Shown here piece by piece: positions 18,113 through 27,753 of a stretch of 32,121 nt of DNA; positions within the stretch are counted from its first letter, which is position 1; every line of letters starts with the position of its first letter. Under the pieces are notes generated by a model. It saw only the letters and a list, made by a program, of their open reading frames with translations. It did no database searches and was not told where the DNA came from. Source of the stretch: Beijerinckiaceae bacterium (lineage in GTDB: Bacteria; Pseudomonadota; Alphaproteobacteria; Rhizobiales; Beijerinckiaceae). Both the position numbers and the translations under genes were made by a program. The stretch is taken from contig JAIEQX010000139.1 in NCBI GenBank assembly GCA_019747375.1, forward strand, positions 1 to 32,121, written 5' to 3'.

Positions 18113-19351
18113 ATGAAGACGATGAAGACGGACCAGAGAGTTCTGATCTCCGGCGGCGGGCCGGTCGGCCTGTTCTGCGCCCTCCTGCTCGGCCGCCAGG
18201 GCGTTCCCGTGCGACTGTTCGACATCAACAGCGAATTGCAGGACGATCCGCGCGCCGCCACCACGCATCCCGCCACGCTGGAAGTGCTCGGCCAGGCAGG
18301 GCTCGTCGAGGACATGGCGCTGCAGGGCCTCACCGCGCCGATCTTCCAGTTCTGGGACCGCCCGTCCGGCAAGCTCGTGGCGGAATTCGATCTCGCGCTG
18401 CTGGCGAAGGACACGAAATATCCGTTCGTCATCCAGTGCGAGCAGTTCAAGACCGCGCATATCATCATGAAGCGGCTGGTCGACATGCCCAACGTCGAAA
18501 TCATGTTCAGCCATGAAGTCGTCGCGGTCGAGCAGACAGCCGACAAGGTGACCGTGACGGTGCGCACCAAGGACGGCGAGGAGAAGCACGAAGGCGCCTA
18601 TCTGATCGGCGCGGACGGCGGCCGCAGCACCGTGCGCAAACAGGCGGAAATCCCCTTCGAGGGATTCACCTGGGCGGAGCGCTTCCTCGTGCTCACCACG
18701 CCGTTCGATTTCAACGCCCATCTCGGCTATTGCTATCGCAGCTATTTCGCCGACCCGGACGAATGGTGCAATTGCTTCAAGGTCGCGGCCGACGGGCCTC
18801 CGGGCCTGTGGCGCACCGTCTTCCCGACGGACCCGAACGCCAGCGAAGCCGAAATCATGAGCGACGAGGCCGTTCAGGCGCGCCTGCAGAAATTCTTCCC
18901 CGGCTCGCGGCCCTACGACATCGTCCATCGCAATCTCTACACGACGCATCAGCGCGTCGCCGCAACCTTCCGCAAGGGGCGCGTGCTTCTGGCCGGCGAC
19001 TCCGCGCACGTCAACAATTCCATCGGCGGCATGGGCCTGAACGGCGGTCTGCAGGACGCCGCAAACCTCTCCGAGAAGCTGGCGCAGGTTCTCGCCGGCG
19101 CGCCCGACAGCCTGCTCGATCTCTATTCGCTGCAGCGCCGCACGGTCTCCATCGAATTCGTGCAGGCGCAGTCGATCGCCAACAAGAAGCAGCTTGAAAC
19201 CAAGGAGCCGGTGGCCCGCAAGGCCACGCTGGACGAACTCGCCGCCACCGCGGCCGATCCCGTCAAGGCGCGCCAATACCTGCTGCGCAGCTCCATGCTG
19301 AGCATGCAGTCGCGCGCCGCCTCCATCACGCTGGAAGAGGCCGCGGCATGA
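18113..19351 (+). CDS. FAD-dependent aromatic monooxygenase (PHBH-type)
   Basis: 'VLISGGGPVGLFCALLLGRQGVPVRLFD' (GxGxxG), 'LIGADGGRSTVRKQ' (DG), 'GRVLLAGDSAHVNNSIGGMGLNGGLQDAANLSEKL' (GD). Confidence 0.93.
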   Translation: MKTMKTDQRVLISGGGPVGLFCALLLGRQGVPVRLFDINSELQDDPRAATTHPATLEVLGQAGLVEDMALQGLTAPIFQFWDRPSGKLVAEFDLALLAKDTKYPFVIQCEQFKTAHIIMKRLVDMPNVEIMFSHEVVAVEQTADKVTVTVRTKDGEEKHEGAYLIGADGGRSTVRKQAEIPFEGFTWAERFLVLTTPFDFNAHLGYCYRSYFADPDEWCNCFKVAADGPPGLWRTVFPTDPNASEAEIMSDEAVQARLQKFFPGSRPYDIVHRNLYTTHQRVAATFRKGRVLLAGDSAHVNNSIGGMGLNGGLQDAANLSEKLAQVLAGAPDSLLDLYSLQRRTVSIEFVQAQSIANKKQLETKEPVARKATLDELAATAADPVKARQYLLRSSMLSMQSRAASITLEEAAA

Positions 19352-20706
19352 GCCGCCCTCATCCCCGCTCCTTCGCCCGCGCTCTCGGCGATTTCGCCGC
19401 CGGGACGGACACGCCGCGCGACTTTCTCGAACGCTGCATCGACGAGATCGAAGCGCGCGACCCCGAGGTGAAAGCCTTCACGGCGATCAACCTCGAAGCG
19501 GCGCGCGACGCCGCCGACGCTTCGACGCAACGCTGGCATGAGGGCGCGCCCCTGTCGCCGATCGACGGCATGCCGATCGGCGTCAAGGACGTCATCGAAA
19601 CCGCCGACATGCCGACCGGCATGGGCTCGGGTCTCTTCGACGGCTACAGCCCCGGTCACGATTCCGCCTCCGTACACGCGCTGCGCGAAGCCGGCGCCAT
19701 CATCGTCGCCAAGACCGTCACGACGGAATTCGCGGCCACGCGTCCCGGCCCGACGCGCAATCCGCATGATCTCGCGCGCACGCCGGGCGGCTCCAGCAGC
19801 GGCTCCGCCGCGGCGGTGGGCTCCGGCATGCTGGCGGGCGCGCTCGGCACGCAGGTGGTCGGCTCCATTCTGCGTCCCGCGAGCTATTGCGGCTGCGTCG
19901 GCTTCAAGCCGTCGCTCGGCGGCATCAATCGCGGCGGCAGCCATGATTACATGAGCCAGAGCTGTCAGGGCGTGCTGGCCGCGACGCTGGAAGACACCTG
20001 GCAGATCGCGCGCGAGATCGTCGTGCGGGCCGGCGGCGATCCGGGCATGCCGGGCCTGATCGGTCCGGCCATCATGCCGGACGCAAGGACGCCCGCAACG
20101 CTGGCGTTTCTTGAAACCACCGGTTGGGATGTCGCCGTTCCGGAAGCGCGCGACGCCATGCTGCGCGTGCTGGACGATCTGCGCGCCGCAGGCGTGAAGA
20201 TCGTGACGCGCCACGATGACGCGCTCGTCGCCGCGCTCGAAGACGTCATCCCCGAAGTGCTGCCGCTGACGCGCAGGATCAACGCATGGGAGTCGCGCTG
20301 GCCGCTGAACACCTATGTCGATCGTGACGCCTCGAAACTCAGCCAGGGCATGATCGACCGCCTGCGCGAAGCCGAAGCCATGACGGTCGAGGGCTATCGC
20401 GCCGACATCGCGCGCCGCGAAGAGATCCGCGCCATTCACGCCAAAGTCTCCGCCGTGGCCGAAGCCTGCATCACCCTTTCGGCGCCCGACGCCGCGCCGC
20501 TCGGCATCGAGGCGACCGGCAATCCGGTCTTCGCCGTGCCGTGCTCGCTGCTGGGCGTCCCTGCCCTGTCGCTGCCGCTGCTGCGCGTCGGCCAGATGCC
20601 GCTCGGCGTGCAGACCATCGGCTATCGGGACGAGGATGCGGCGCTGTTCGCACTTTCGGCCGCCATCGTAGACATCATCGCCCCCGCCAATCAGAACGTA
20701 GCGTAA
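19348..20706 (+). CDS. Amidase signature family hydrolase
   Basis: 'MPIGVKDVIETADMPTGMGS' (catalytic Lys), 'GGSSSGSAAAVGSG' (cis-Ser), 'GTQVVGSILRPASYCGCVGFKP' (nucleophile Ser). Confidence 0.95.
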   Translation: MSRPHPRSFARALGDFAAGTDTPRDFLERCIDEIEARDPEVKAFTAINLEAARDAADASTQRWHEGAPLSPIDGMPIGVKDVIETADMPTGMGSGLFDGYSPGHDSASVHALREAGAIIVAKTVTTEFAATRPGPTRNPHDLARTPGGSSSGSAAAVGSGMLAGALGTQVVGSILRPASYCGCVGFKPSLGGINRGGSHDYMSQSCQGVLAATLEDTWQIAREIVVRAGGDPGMPGLIGPAIMPDARTPATLAFLETTGWDVAVPEARDAMLRVLDDLRAAGVKIVTRHDDALVAALEDVIPEVLPLTRRINAWESRWPLNTYVDRDASKLSQGMIDRLREAEAMTVEGYRADIARREEIRAIHAKVSAVAEACITLSAPDAAPLGIEATGNPVFAVPCSLLGVPALSLPLLRVGQMPLGVQTIGYRDEDAALFALSAAIVDIIAPANQNVA

Positions 20707-20716
20707 AGGCCAAATT

Positions 20717-22396
20717 ATGCAGGATCAGGCTCATCCCTTGCCGGCTTCCCTCGGCCGCTACATGGACGCGGACGAGGCGAAACACGCCTATCCCGACCTC
20801 CATGAACACGTGCTGGAGCTCGCGCGCCGCGGCTTGTTGATCGTCGTCGACGAACCGATCAACAAGGACACGGAAATGCATCCGCTCGTCCGCTGGCAAT
20901 ATCGCGGCGGCATTCCCGAGAAGGATCGCAAGGCGTTTCTCTTCACCAATCCGACCGACAGCAAGGGCCGCACATACGACACGGCGGTTCTGGTGGCCGG
21001 CCTCGCAGCCACGCCGGACGTCTATCGCACCGGCTTCGGCAAGCCGCTCGACAAGATCGGCGAGACCTGGATCAAGGCGATCGGCAATCCGATCGAGCCG
21101 CGCGTCGTTACCGCAGCGCCTTGCCAGGACATTGTCACCGAGGGCGATGCGCTCGACGCCGACGGCGCCGCGCTCGACGGCATCCCGGTGCCGATCTCGA
21201 CGCCCGGCTGGGACAATGCGCCCTATCTGTCCGCCGGTCATTACATCACCAAGGACCCCGACACCGGCGTCCAGAACATCGGCAATTATCGCGGACAGCT
21301 GAAATCCCCGCGTCGGCTGGGCATGAATCCGTCCGTCGAGCTGCGCGCCGGCATCTACGCGCACTGGCTGAAATACAAGAAGCTCGGCAAGCCCATGCCC
21401 TGCGCGGTCGTCCTCGGCTGTCCGCCCGCCGTGTCCTACACGTCGGTGCAGAAGCTCGCGGAAGGCGTCGACGAAATGGCCGTGGCGGGCGGACTTGCGG
21501 GCGCGCCCATCGACGTGGTCAAGGCGAAGACGGTCGACCTCATGGTGCCGGCCCAGGCCGAAATCGTCATCGAAGGCTATATCGACACGCAGTTCCTCGA
21601 GCCCGAGGCGCCGTTCGGCGAATCCCACGGCTACGTGAACCTGCAGGAATATAACGCCTTCATGGACGTCACGGCGATCACGCGGCGCAAGAACCCCATC
21701 ATCCCGTCCTTCATCAGCCAGGTGACGCCGAGCGAATCGAGCGTCATCCGCAAGGCCGCGATGGAGCCGGTCTATCTCAACCACCTGCGCAACGCGCTCG
21801 GCATCAAGGGCGTCAAGCGCGTCTCCATGCACGAGCCGCTGACGAGCCTCTACGCCGTCATCGCCATCGTGTTCGAGCGCGGCGTGCTGGAAACGGAAGT
21901 CTGGCGCGCGCTCTATGCGGCCTCGACCCTGCATCGCTTCGCCGGCAAATGGGTGATCGCGATCGACGAGGACATCGACCCCGAGAACGCCGATGCGCTG
22001 CTCTGGGCCATGTCCTATCGCTGCCAGCCGCAGCACGATCTCAAGATGCTCGACCGCAAGGACGCGGGCCATGGTCCGCGCGGACCGCGCGACAATGGCG
22101 AGAGCGCGTCCGTGCTGATCAACGCGCTGCTCAAGGGCGATTTCGCGCCCGTGGCTCTGCCCAAGCGCGAGTTCATGGAAAACGCCAAGGTGATCTGGGA
22201 GCGGCTCGGCCTGCCCGAACTGAAGCCCGAGACGCCGTGGCACGGCTACGATCTGGGCGTCTGGCCGGACAATCTCGCACGCCAGGCCGAGATGGCGACG
22301 CGCAGCGAATATTTCGAGTTCTCGGACGAACTCATCGCCGGCCGACGCTCCGACGTCGCCATGAACGATCCCGTGCCGAGGCCCGACGAAAAGTAA
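20717..22396 (+). CDS. UbiD family (prFMN-dependent) decarboxylase
   Basis: 'EIVIEGYIDTQFLEPEAPFGESHGYVNLQEYNAFMDVTAITRRKNPI' UbiD motif, 'VWRALYAASTLHRFAGKWVIAIDEDIDPENADALLWAMSYRCQP'. Confidence 0.94.
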   Translation: MQDQAHPLPASLGRYMDADEAKHAYPDLHEHVLELARRGLLIVVDEPINKDTEMHPLVRWQYRGGIPEKDRKAFLFTNPTDSKGRTYDTAVLVAGLAATPDVYRTGFGKPLDKIGETWIKAIGNPIEPRVVTAAPCQDIVTEGDALDADGAALDGIPVPISTPGWDNAPYLSAGHYITKDPDTGVQNIGNYRGQLKSPRRLGMNPSVELRAGIYAHWLKYKKLGKPMPCAVVLGCPPAVSYTSVQKLAEGVDEMAVAGGLAGAPIDVVKAKTVDLMVPAQAEIVIEGYIDTQFLEPEAPFGESHGYVNLQEYNAFMDVTAITRRKNPIIPSFISQVTPSESSVIRKAAMEPVYLNHLRNALGIKGVKRVSMHEPLTSLYAVIAIVFERGVLETEVWRALYAASTLHRFAGKWVIAIDEDIDPENADALLWAMSYRCQPQHDLKMLDRKDAGHGPRGPRDNGESASVLINALLKGDFAPVALPKREFMENAKVIWERLGLPELKPETPWHGYDLGVWPDNLARQAEMATRSEYFEFSDELIAGRRSDVAMNDPVPRPDEK

Positions 22397-22433
22397 TTCC
22401 TGTTCCGTCACACAAACCAGAGAGGCGCCAAAC

Positions 22434-22814
22434 ATGGCCATCAACAAGCTGCACGACGAATTCAAGACGCTCGACATGAGCGCCGGCTGGGAAGTTCCCG
22501 CCGGCTATCCGGCGGGCATCCAGCAGAAGATCCTGTCGGGCGCGCTCGACGAAGAGAACCGCAAGGGCAGCCGCACGCGGCTGCTGAAATTCATTCCCGG
22601 CACATACACGACCAAGCCGTTCGTGCATGAATATTGGGAAGAAGTGTTCCTGGTGTCCGGCGACCTGACGGTCGGCAACGACGAGCAGGGCAATGGCGGC
22701 GAATCCTTCAAGCCGTTCACCTACGCCTGCCGCCCGCCCGGCGCCTTCCATGGTCCCTTCAAGTCCGAAGAGGGCTGCCTGCTGCTCGAAATTCATTATT
22801 TCGATCCGGCCTGA
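22434..22814 (+). CDS. Single-domain cupin protein
   Basis: 'PFVHEYWEEVFLVSGDLTVG' and 'YACRPPGAFHGPFKSEEGCLLLEIHYF' match cupin motifs 1 and 2, with the first His of motif 1 replaced. Confidence 0.85.
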   Translation: MAINKLHDEFKTLDMSAGWEVPAGYPAGIQQKILSGALDEENRKGSRTRLLKFIPGTYTTKPFVHEYWEEVFLVSGDLTVGNDEQGNGGESFKPFTYACRPPGAFHGPFKSEEGCLLLEIHYFDPA

Positions 22815-22839
22815 TAGTTCGACAGCCGCGGAGGCGATC

Positions 22840-24180
22840 ATGGGTCCGACCCTCGAAACATTGGCGAACGATCTTGCGGAGGGCCGCACGACGAGCGTGG
22901 CTCTCGTCGAGGATTGCCTCGCGCGCATCGATCAGGACGGCGGCGAAGGCGCGCTTGTCTTCCTCAACGTGAACCGTGACAGCGCGCGGGAAGCCGCGCG
23001 CGCGATGGACGCCTTGCGCAAGGCCGGCGCCGCGCCGAGCCGTTACGCGGGCATTCCCGTCTCGATCAAGGATCTCTTCGATCTGGAGGGCGAAGTCACG
23101 CGCGCCGGTTCGCGCGTGCTCGACGACGCCGAGCCCGCCACGCAGGACGCCGCCGCCGTGACGCGCCTGAAACAGGCGGGTTTCGTCGTCATCGGCCGCA
23201 CCAACATGACGGAATTCGCCTTCTCGGGAGTCGGCATCAATCCGCATTACGGCACGCCGCGCTCGGTCTGGAAGCGCCAGGAAGGACGCGTTCCCGGCGG
23301 CTCGTCGTCGGGCGCCGCGATCGCCCTGACGGACGGCATGGCGCATGTCTCGCTCGGCACCGACACGGGCGGCTCCTGCCGCATTCCCGCGGCCTTCAAC
23401 GGACTCGTGGGCTACAAGCCGACCGCCCGCACGGTTCCTCTCGACGGCGCCTTCTCGCTGTCGACGACGCTCGATTCGATCGGCCCGCTCGGCCGCAGCG
23501 TCGCCTGCTGCGCCGCCGCGCATGCCGTCCTGTCAGGCGCGAAGGAGACGACGCTCGCGCCGCGCACGATGCGCGGATTGCGCATCGCCGTGCCCAAGGC
23601 CTATGTGATGGAGGACATGGATGCGGATGTGGCGCGCGAATTTCGCGCCGCGCTCGAACGCCTGACGCAGGCGGGCGCCATCGTCGAACACACGGCCTTT
23701 CCGGAAATCGACGCGATTCCCAAGGCCAATTCCCGCGGCGGATTCGCCGCCCCCGAAGCGCTCGCGACGCATCGCAAGCTGATCGAGGCGCATGCCGATC
23801 TCTACGATTCGAGAGTGCTGGTGCGGATCGAGCGCGGGCATGAACAGAGCGCCGCCGACTATGTCGATCTCGTGCGCACGCGGGCGCGGCTGATTGCGAC
23901 GTTTGAGAAACACATGCGGGACTATGACGTCCTCGCCTACCCGACCGTCCCGATCGCGCCGCCGCCGATCACGGCCTTCGACGCCGACACGGATTTCGCC
24001 CGCCTCAACATGCTGATCCTGCGCAATCCGGCGGTCATCAACATGCTGGACGGCTGCGCGATCTCTGTGCCCATGTCGCGCCCGCCGCAGGCGCCGACCG
24101 GCCTCATGCTCGCCCTTCCGGGCGGTCGCGACGCCGACCTGTTCGCCATAGCGGCCGGCGTCGAATCCTGCCTGTCGTGA
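22840..24180 (+). CDS. Amidase signature family hydrolase (second copy)
   Basis: 'YAGIPVSIKDLFDLEGEVTRAGS', 'VPGGSSSGAAIALTDGMAHVSLGTDTGGSCRIPAAFNGLVGYKPT'. ATG at 22840; ORF track frame starts at 22693. Confidence 0.95.
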   Translation: MGPTLETLANDLAEGRTTSVALVEDCLARIDQDGGEGALVFLNVNRDSAREAARAMDALRKAGAAPSRYAGIPVSIKDLFDLEGEVTRAGSRVLDDAEPATQDAAAVTRLKQAGFVVIGRTNMTEFAFSGVGINPHYGTPRSVWKRQEGRVPGGSSSGAAIALTDGMAHVSLGTDTGGSCRIPAAFNGLVGYKPTARTVPLDGAFSLSTTLDSIGPLGRSVACCAAAHAVLSGAKETTLAPRTMRGLRIAVPKAYVMEDMDADVAREFRAALERLTQAGAIVEHTAFPEIDAIPKANSRGGFAAPEALATHRKLIEAHADLYDSRVLVRIERGHEQSAADYVDLVRTRARLIATFEKHMRDYDVLAYPTVPIAPPPITAFDADTDFARLNMLILRNPAVINMLDGCAISVPMSRPPQAPTGLMLALPGGRDADLFAIAAGVESCLS

Positions 24181-24182
24181 AA

Positions 24183-24422
24183 TCAGGCCTCGGCGAGGTC
24201 GAAGGTTTCCTGCAGCTCGGTGAGCTTCATCTTGAGCGGAGCCCATTTCCGGCCCACGCTGTGGTCGGGATGGACCCGCGCGAGCTGCCAGGTCCGGTCA
24301 TGACGGTCGCGCGGAATCGGACGGACCTCGATGCGCTCCAGCGTCTCGTATCCCGGCGCGCTCCGAAGCGTTTCGAGGCAAACCTTTTCAAGAGCGACGC
24401 GGTCCAGGATCTTCTTTTGCAT
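24183..24422 (-). CDS. Hypothetical small protein (79 aa)
   Basis: 'MQKKILDRVALEKVCLETLRSAPGYETLERIEVRPIPRDRHDRTWQLARVHPDHSVGRKWAPLKMKLTELQETFDLAEA' looks protein-like; internal Met chosen over 24557. Confidence 0.65.
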   Translation of the reverse strand: MQKKILDRVALEKVCLETLRSAPGYETLERIEVRPIPRDRHDRTWQLARVHPDHSVGRKWAPLKMKLTELQETFDLAEA

Positions 24423-24687
24423 ATACGCCTCCGTGCCGCCCCCGTCGGGACATGACTGTTCGTGTCGCGAACAGGCGAGAGGCGCCATGCAGGCGCCTGG
24501 TCGGCAAATTGTGTTGAACCGGCGGCGCGACATCCACATCACGCCTCGCCTCGTCAACTCGTGGCGAAGGGCTTGGTTCCATGCCGTACGGATGCAGCTC
24601 CGCGTGGGGCCGCAACGAATGGCGGGCCGATTGGCTGCATGGGGCTGGAAGTTTCGACCCGCATCCGCGAAAGCGCGGGCCCGGCCA

Positions 24688-24716
24688 TAAAAAAAGGGCC
24701 CCTTGTAAGGGACCCT
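24688..24716 (-). terminator. Rho-independent terminator downstream of the cold-shock gene
   Basis: Minus strand GGGTCCCTTACAAGGGGCCC followed by TTTTTTT: 8-bp stem (one G-T pair), TACA loop, T-tract. Confidence 0.88.
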
Positions 24717-24772
24717 CGGAAACCAGACGACGGGCGCGGTTATGATTCCGCAATCGTCCCGATTGGTGCAGA

Positions 24773-24985
24773 TCAGCCAGCGACGCTGAGATTGCCAGCG
24801 GAAGACTTGCCAGTCCGACGGTCGGAGACGACCTCGTAGTTGACCTTTTGGCCTTCATTCAGGCCACGCAGGCCAGCCTGTTCGACGGCGCTGACATGGA
24901 CGAACACGTCCTTGCCACCCTGGTCAGGCTGGATGAATCCGTAGCCCTTCGTTGCGTCGAACCATTTTACAGTTCCCGTAGCCAT
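24773..24985 (-). CDS. cspA: Cold-shock domain protein (CspA family)
   Basis: 'MATGTVKWFDATKGYGFIQPDQGGKDVFVHVSAVEQAGLRGLNEGQKVNYEV'; AAGGA Shine-Dalgarno upstream. Confidence 0.97.
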   Translation of the reverse strand: MATGTVKWFDATKGYGFIQPDQGGKDVFVHVSAVEQAGLRGLNEGQKVNYEVVSDRRTGKSSAGNLSVAG

Positions 24986-25536
24986 GGGAGACGTCCTTCT
25001 AGATAAGCGCAGTCATCGGTCCGCGGAGCGAACCGCTCGGTATCGATATCCAATGGATGAGGTGTCAGCAGGCACCCTTGGGTGCTTGGCCAATTCCGCC
25101 AAGATCGATCCAGAGAACTTAGGGAAACGGGCATCGGGGCACAAGTGCCGGACCGATTTATTTTTGGCGGCTTCCGGACGCAGCCCGGAAGCCTTCGCGA
25201 GCCCCCGAATCTCAGTCGGAATTCGGCTCTTCCTCGTTCGACGCCAGCGCCGCATACGCACAGCACAATGACGCATCGGGATCCCAGGCGCGGACAGCGG
25301 ACACCATCCAGAGCGCACCCTCGAGACTGTTACAAGGGTGACGCACACCCGTTCCCTGCACCCACCAAATCAGCACGGCCAACTCCTACGGCTCAATATC
25401 CAAGAAGTAATCCGGCAGGCTTAACAATGTCTCTCCAATGTCGGCCGCGCGCGCGAAAGCGTGTCCTCGCCGGCGCGGAACGACGATCCTCCGCAGCACG
25501 TTCACGTCGCGACGCCACGGCTTGCGGGAGAGAGCC

Positions 25537-26598
25537 ATGCAACCCAACGACGATAATGGCCGCCTGCCTCCGGAAAAGCGCCCGCTGCGCGTTCTGGTCA
25601 TCGCGGGGTCCGATCGCCGGCAATACAATTGCCCCGGCGTGGACTCGAAGGCGCGATGGCTCGCGCTCCGCCTCGCCGACAGGCTGCCGGAAGACTGGGA
25701 GATCGATTTCGAAGATCTCGGCAATGTCTTCGGCCGCGCCCGCATCCAGAGCTGCAACGCCTGCGTGTCGACCGCCATGCCGCTCTGCGTCTGGCCGTGC
25801 AACTGCTACGAAAAAGCCAACAAGGACGAGCCCGACCTGATGTGGGACCTCGATCTTTACGCGCGGCTCGATCTGGCCGACGCCTGGGCCTTCGTGGCGC
25901 CCGTCAACTGGTATGCGCCGACCAGCAACATGAAGCTCTTCTTCGATCGTCTGGTGTGCATGAGCGGCGGCAATCCGCGCGAGGATCTCATCGATCACAA
26001 GGATCCGGAAATGGCCATGGCGCTCGAATCGCGCCCCGAATGGTCGGAGCTGAGCCGGAACCATCTCGAGGGCCGCACCGCCGCCTTCTTCAGCTATTCG
26101 GACGCGGGCGCCGACGAGATCGGCGGGGACGGCCGCCCGAAGATCCTGCGCCACAAGCCCTGGTTCGATCCCGACAAGGAGCCCTTCGCCGACATGCGCG
26201 ACGCCTATGCGCCGCTCGTCTGGCAATGCCGCTACAGCGGCGTGGAGGCGCCCGACGAACTCTGGGCGCATGCGCCCACCGGCGTCGGCCTGCCCTACAG
26301 CCGCAACCAGTCGGAACATGCGATCGCCGAGACGGATTTCGTCCGCGCCTTCGACGATTGGGGCGACAGACTCATGCGTCACATTGCGCACAAAGGCCCG
26401 GTGAAGCCCGGCCAGTGGCGCGCGTTCGATCGTGCGGCGCCCGGCCACAAGCTCGCGGACGCGAAACTGAAATGGCGCGAATGGCGCATGCGTCTGGGCA
26501 TTCCGCCGGCGGGGTCGTCGCCGCGGGCCCAGCAGCAGCTCGGCCTCAACAAGGATGCGGTTCTCGATCCCTCGCGCCCGCGCGGCGGACTGGACTAG
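25537..26598 (+). CDS. Flavodoxin-like NAD(P)H-dependent oxidoreductase
   Basis: 'RVLVIAGSDRRQYNCPGVDSKARWLALRLADRLPEDWEIDFEDLG', 'CNACVSTAMPLCVWPCNCYEKANKDEPDLMWDLDLYARLDLADAWAFVAPVNWYAPTSNMKLFFDRL' typical of NADPH-dependent FMN reductase family. Confidence 0.82.
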   Translation: MQPNDDNGRLPPEKRPLRVLVIAGSDRRQYNCPGVDSKARWLALRLADRLPEDWEIDFEDLGNVFGRARIQSCNACVSTAMPLCVWPCNCYEKANKDEPDLMWDLDLYARLDLADAWAFVAPVNWYAPTSNMKLFFDRLVCMSGGNPREDLIDHKDPEMAMALESRPEWSELSRNHLEGRTAAFFSYSDAGADEIGGDGRPKILRHKPWFDPDKEPFADMRDAYAPLVWQCRYSGVEAPDELWAHAPTGVGLPYSRNQSEHAIAETDFVRAFDDWGDRLMRHIAHKGPVKPGQWRAFDRAAPGHKLADAKLKWREWRMRLGIPPAGSSPRAQQQLGLNKDAVLDPSRPRGGLD

Positions 26599-26714
26599 CG
26601 CCCGCGGGCCATTGCCGCCTGTCGGCCGAAACCGTAGATTGCGCTCGTTCCGTCGGATGCGCCCCGGCGGAGCCATCGTCTCAGCGATGAAAGAGCGCAA
26701 CGGGAGTAGACGAC

Positions 26715-27746
26715 ATGATGGGTTTAAAGGGTTTGGCGCGTGCCGTTTCGGTCGCGGCCCTCGTGAGCTTCGCAATGGCTGCGCCGGCGGCCGCGCAGGA
26801 CGCAGCCGCCTTCTACAAGGGCAAGACCGTGAAGTTCATCGTCGGCCTCGGCGTCGGCGGCGGATTCGATGCTTATGCGCGCATGATCCAGCCCTATCTT
26901 TCCAAGGAACTCGACGCGACGGTCATCGTCGAAAACCAGCCCGGCGCGGGCGGCCTGCTCGCCCTCAACCAGATGTTCGCCGGCCAGGCGGACGGCACGC
27001 GCCTGCTGATCGTCAACGGCACGCCCGCAGCGCTCGGCCAGCTGCTCGAGCAGGACAATATTCGCTACGACCTCACCAAGGCCGATCATCTCGGCGTCAT
27101 CAGCGCCTATCCGTGGATGTGGCTCGTCGGCAAGCACACCGGCATGAAGACGGTGGCGGACGCGCAGCAGCCCGGCCGCAAGATTCGCTGGGGCGGGACC
27201 GGCCCGAGCGACGGTCCCGCCGACGGCGCGGCGATCACCTGTGAAGTCCTGAAGCTCGATTGCCAGATCGTGCTCGGCTACAAGAGCAGCGGCGACATTG
27301 CGCTTGCAATGGAGCGCGGCGAAATGGACGGCCTGTACCTCTCCGACAGTTCCGCCGCCAATTACGTGAAATCGGGCCAGGCGGTCGCGCTCGCCTCGAT
27401 GGGACGCGAGCGCTCCGCCCTGCTCCCGGACGTGCCGACCGTTTTCGAACAGACCAAGCTCAACGCCGATCAGGAATGGTGGCTGGATTTCCGCGCCAAC
27501 CTCAACGATCTCGGGCGCATTCTCATCACCACGCCCGGCACGCCGCCGGACCGCATCGCCTTCCTGCGCGCCGCCGTGAAGCGCGCCCTGACCAATCCCG
27601 ACCTGATCGCCGAAGGCGCCAAGTCGCAGCGCATGGTGGAATATCAGCCGCCCGAAAAGGCGCTGGAAATCACCCGCAAGGTTCTGAGCGGCATCACGCC
27701 TGAACAGAAGGCCCATTTGCGCACGGTGATCTTCAAGAACCGATGA
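26715..27746 (+). CDS. Tripartite tricarboxylate transporter substrate-binding protein (TctC/Bug family)
   Basis: Signal peptide; 'FYKGKTVKFIVGLGVGGGFDAYARMIQPYLSKELDATVIVENQPGAGGLLALNQMF', 'LLPDVPTVFE'. Confidence 0.9.
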   Translation: MMGLKGLARAVSVAALVSFAMAAPAAAQDAAAFYKGKTVKFIVGLGVGGGFDAYARMIQPYLSKELDATVIVENQPGAGGLLALNQMFAGQADGTRLLIVNGTPAALGQLLEQDNIRYDLTKADHLGVISAYPWMWLVGKHTGMKTVADAQQPGRKIRWGGTGPSDGPADGAAITCEVLKLDCQIVLGYKSSGDIALAMERGEMDGLYLSDSSAANYVKSGQAVALASMGRERSALLPDVPTVFEQTKLNADQEWWLDFRANLNDLGRILITTPGTPPDRIAFLRAAVKRALTNPDLIAEGAKSQRMVEYQPPEKALEITRKVLSGITPEQKAHLRTVIFKNR

Positions 27747-27753
27747 GCGTCGG

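Noticed and set aside
20675-22477. 600-aa minus-strand ORF opposite the UbiD gene
   Set aside because: Shadow ORF of high-GC coding DNA; H/R/D/G-rich low-information translation, while the plus strand gives a clear UbiD protein.
25393-26775. 460-aa minus-strand ORF opposite the flavodoxin-like gene
   Set aside because: Shadow ORF; the plus strand has clear flavodoxin motifs.
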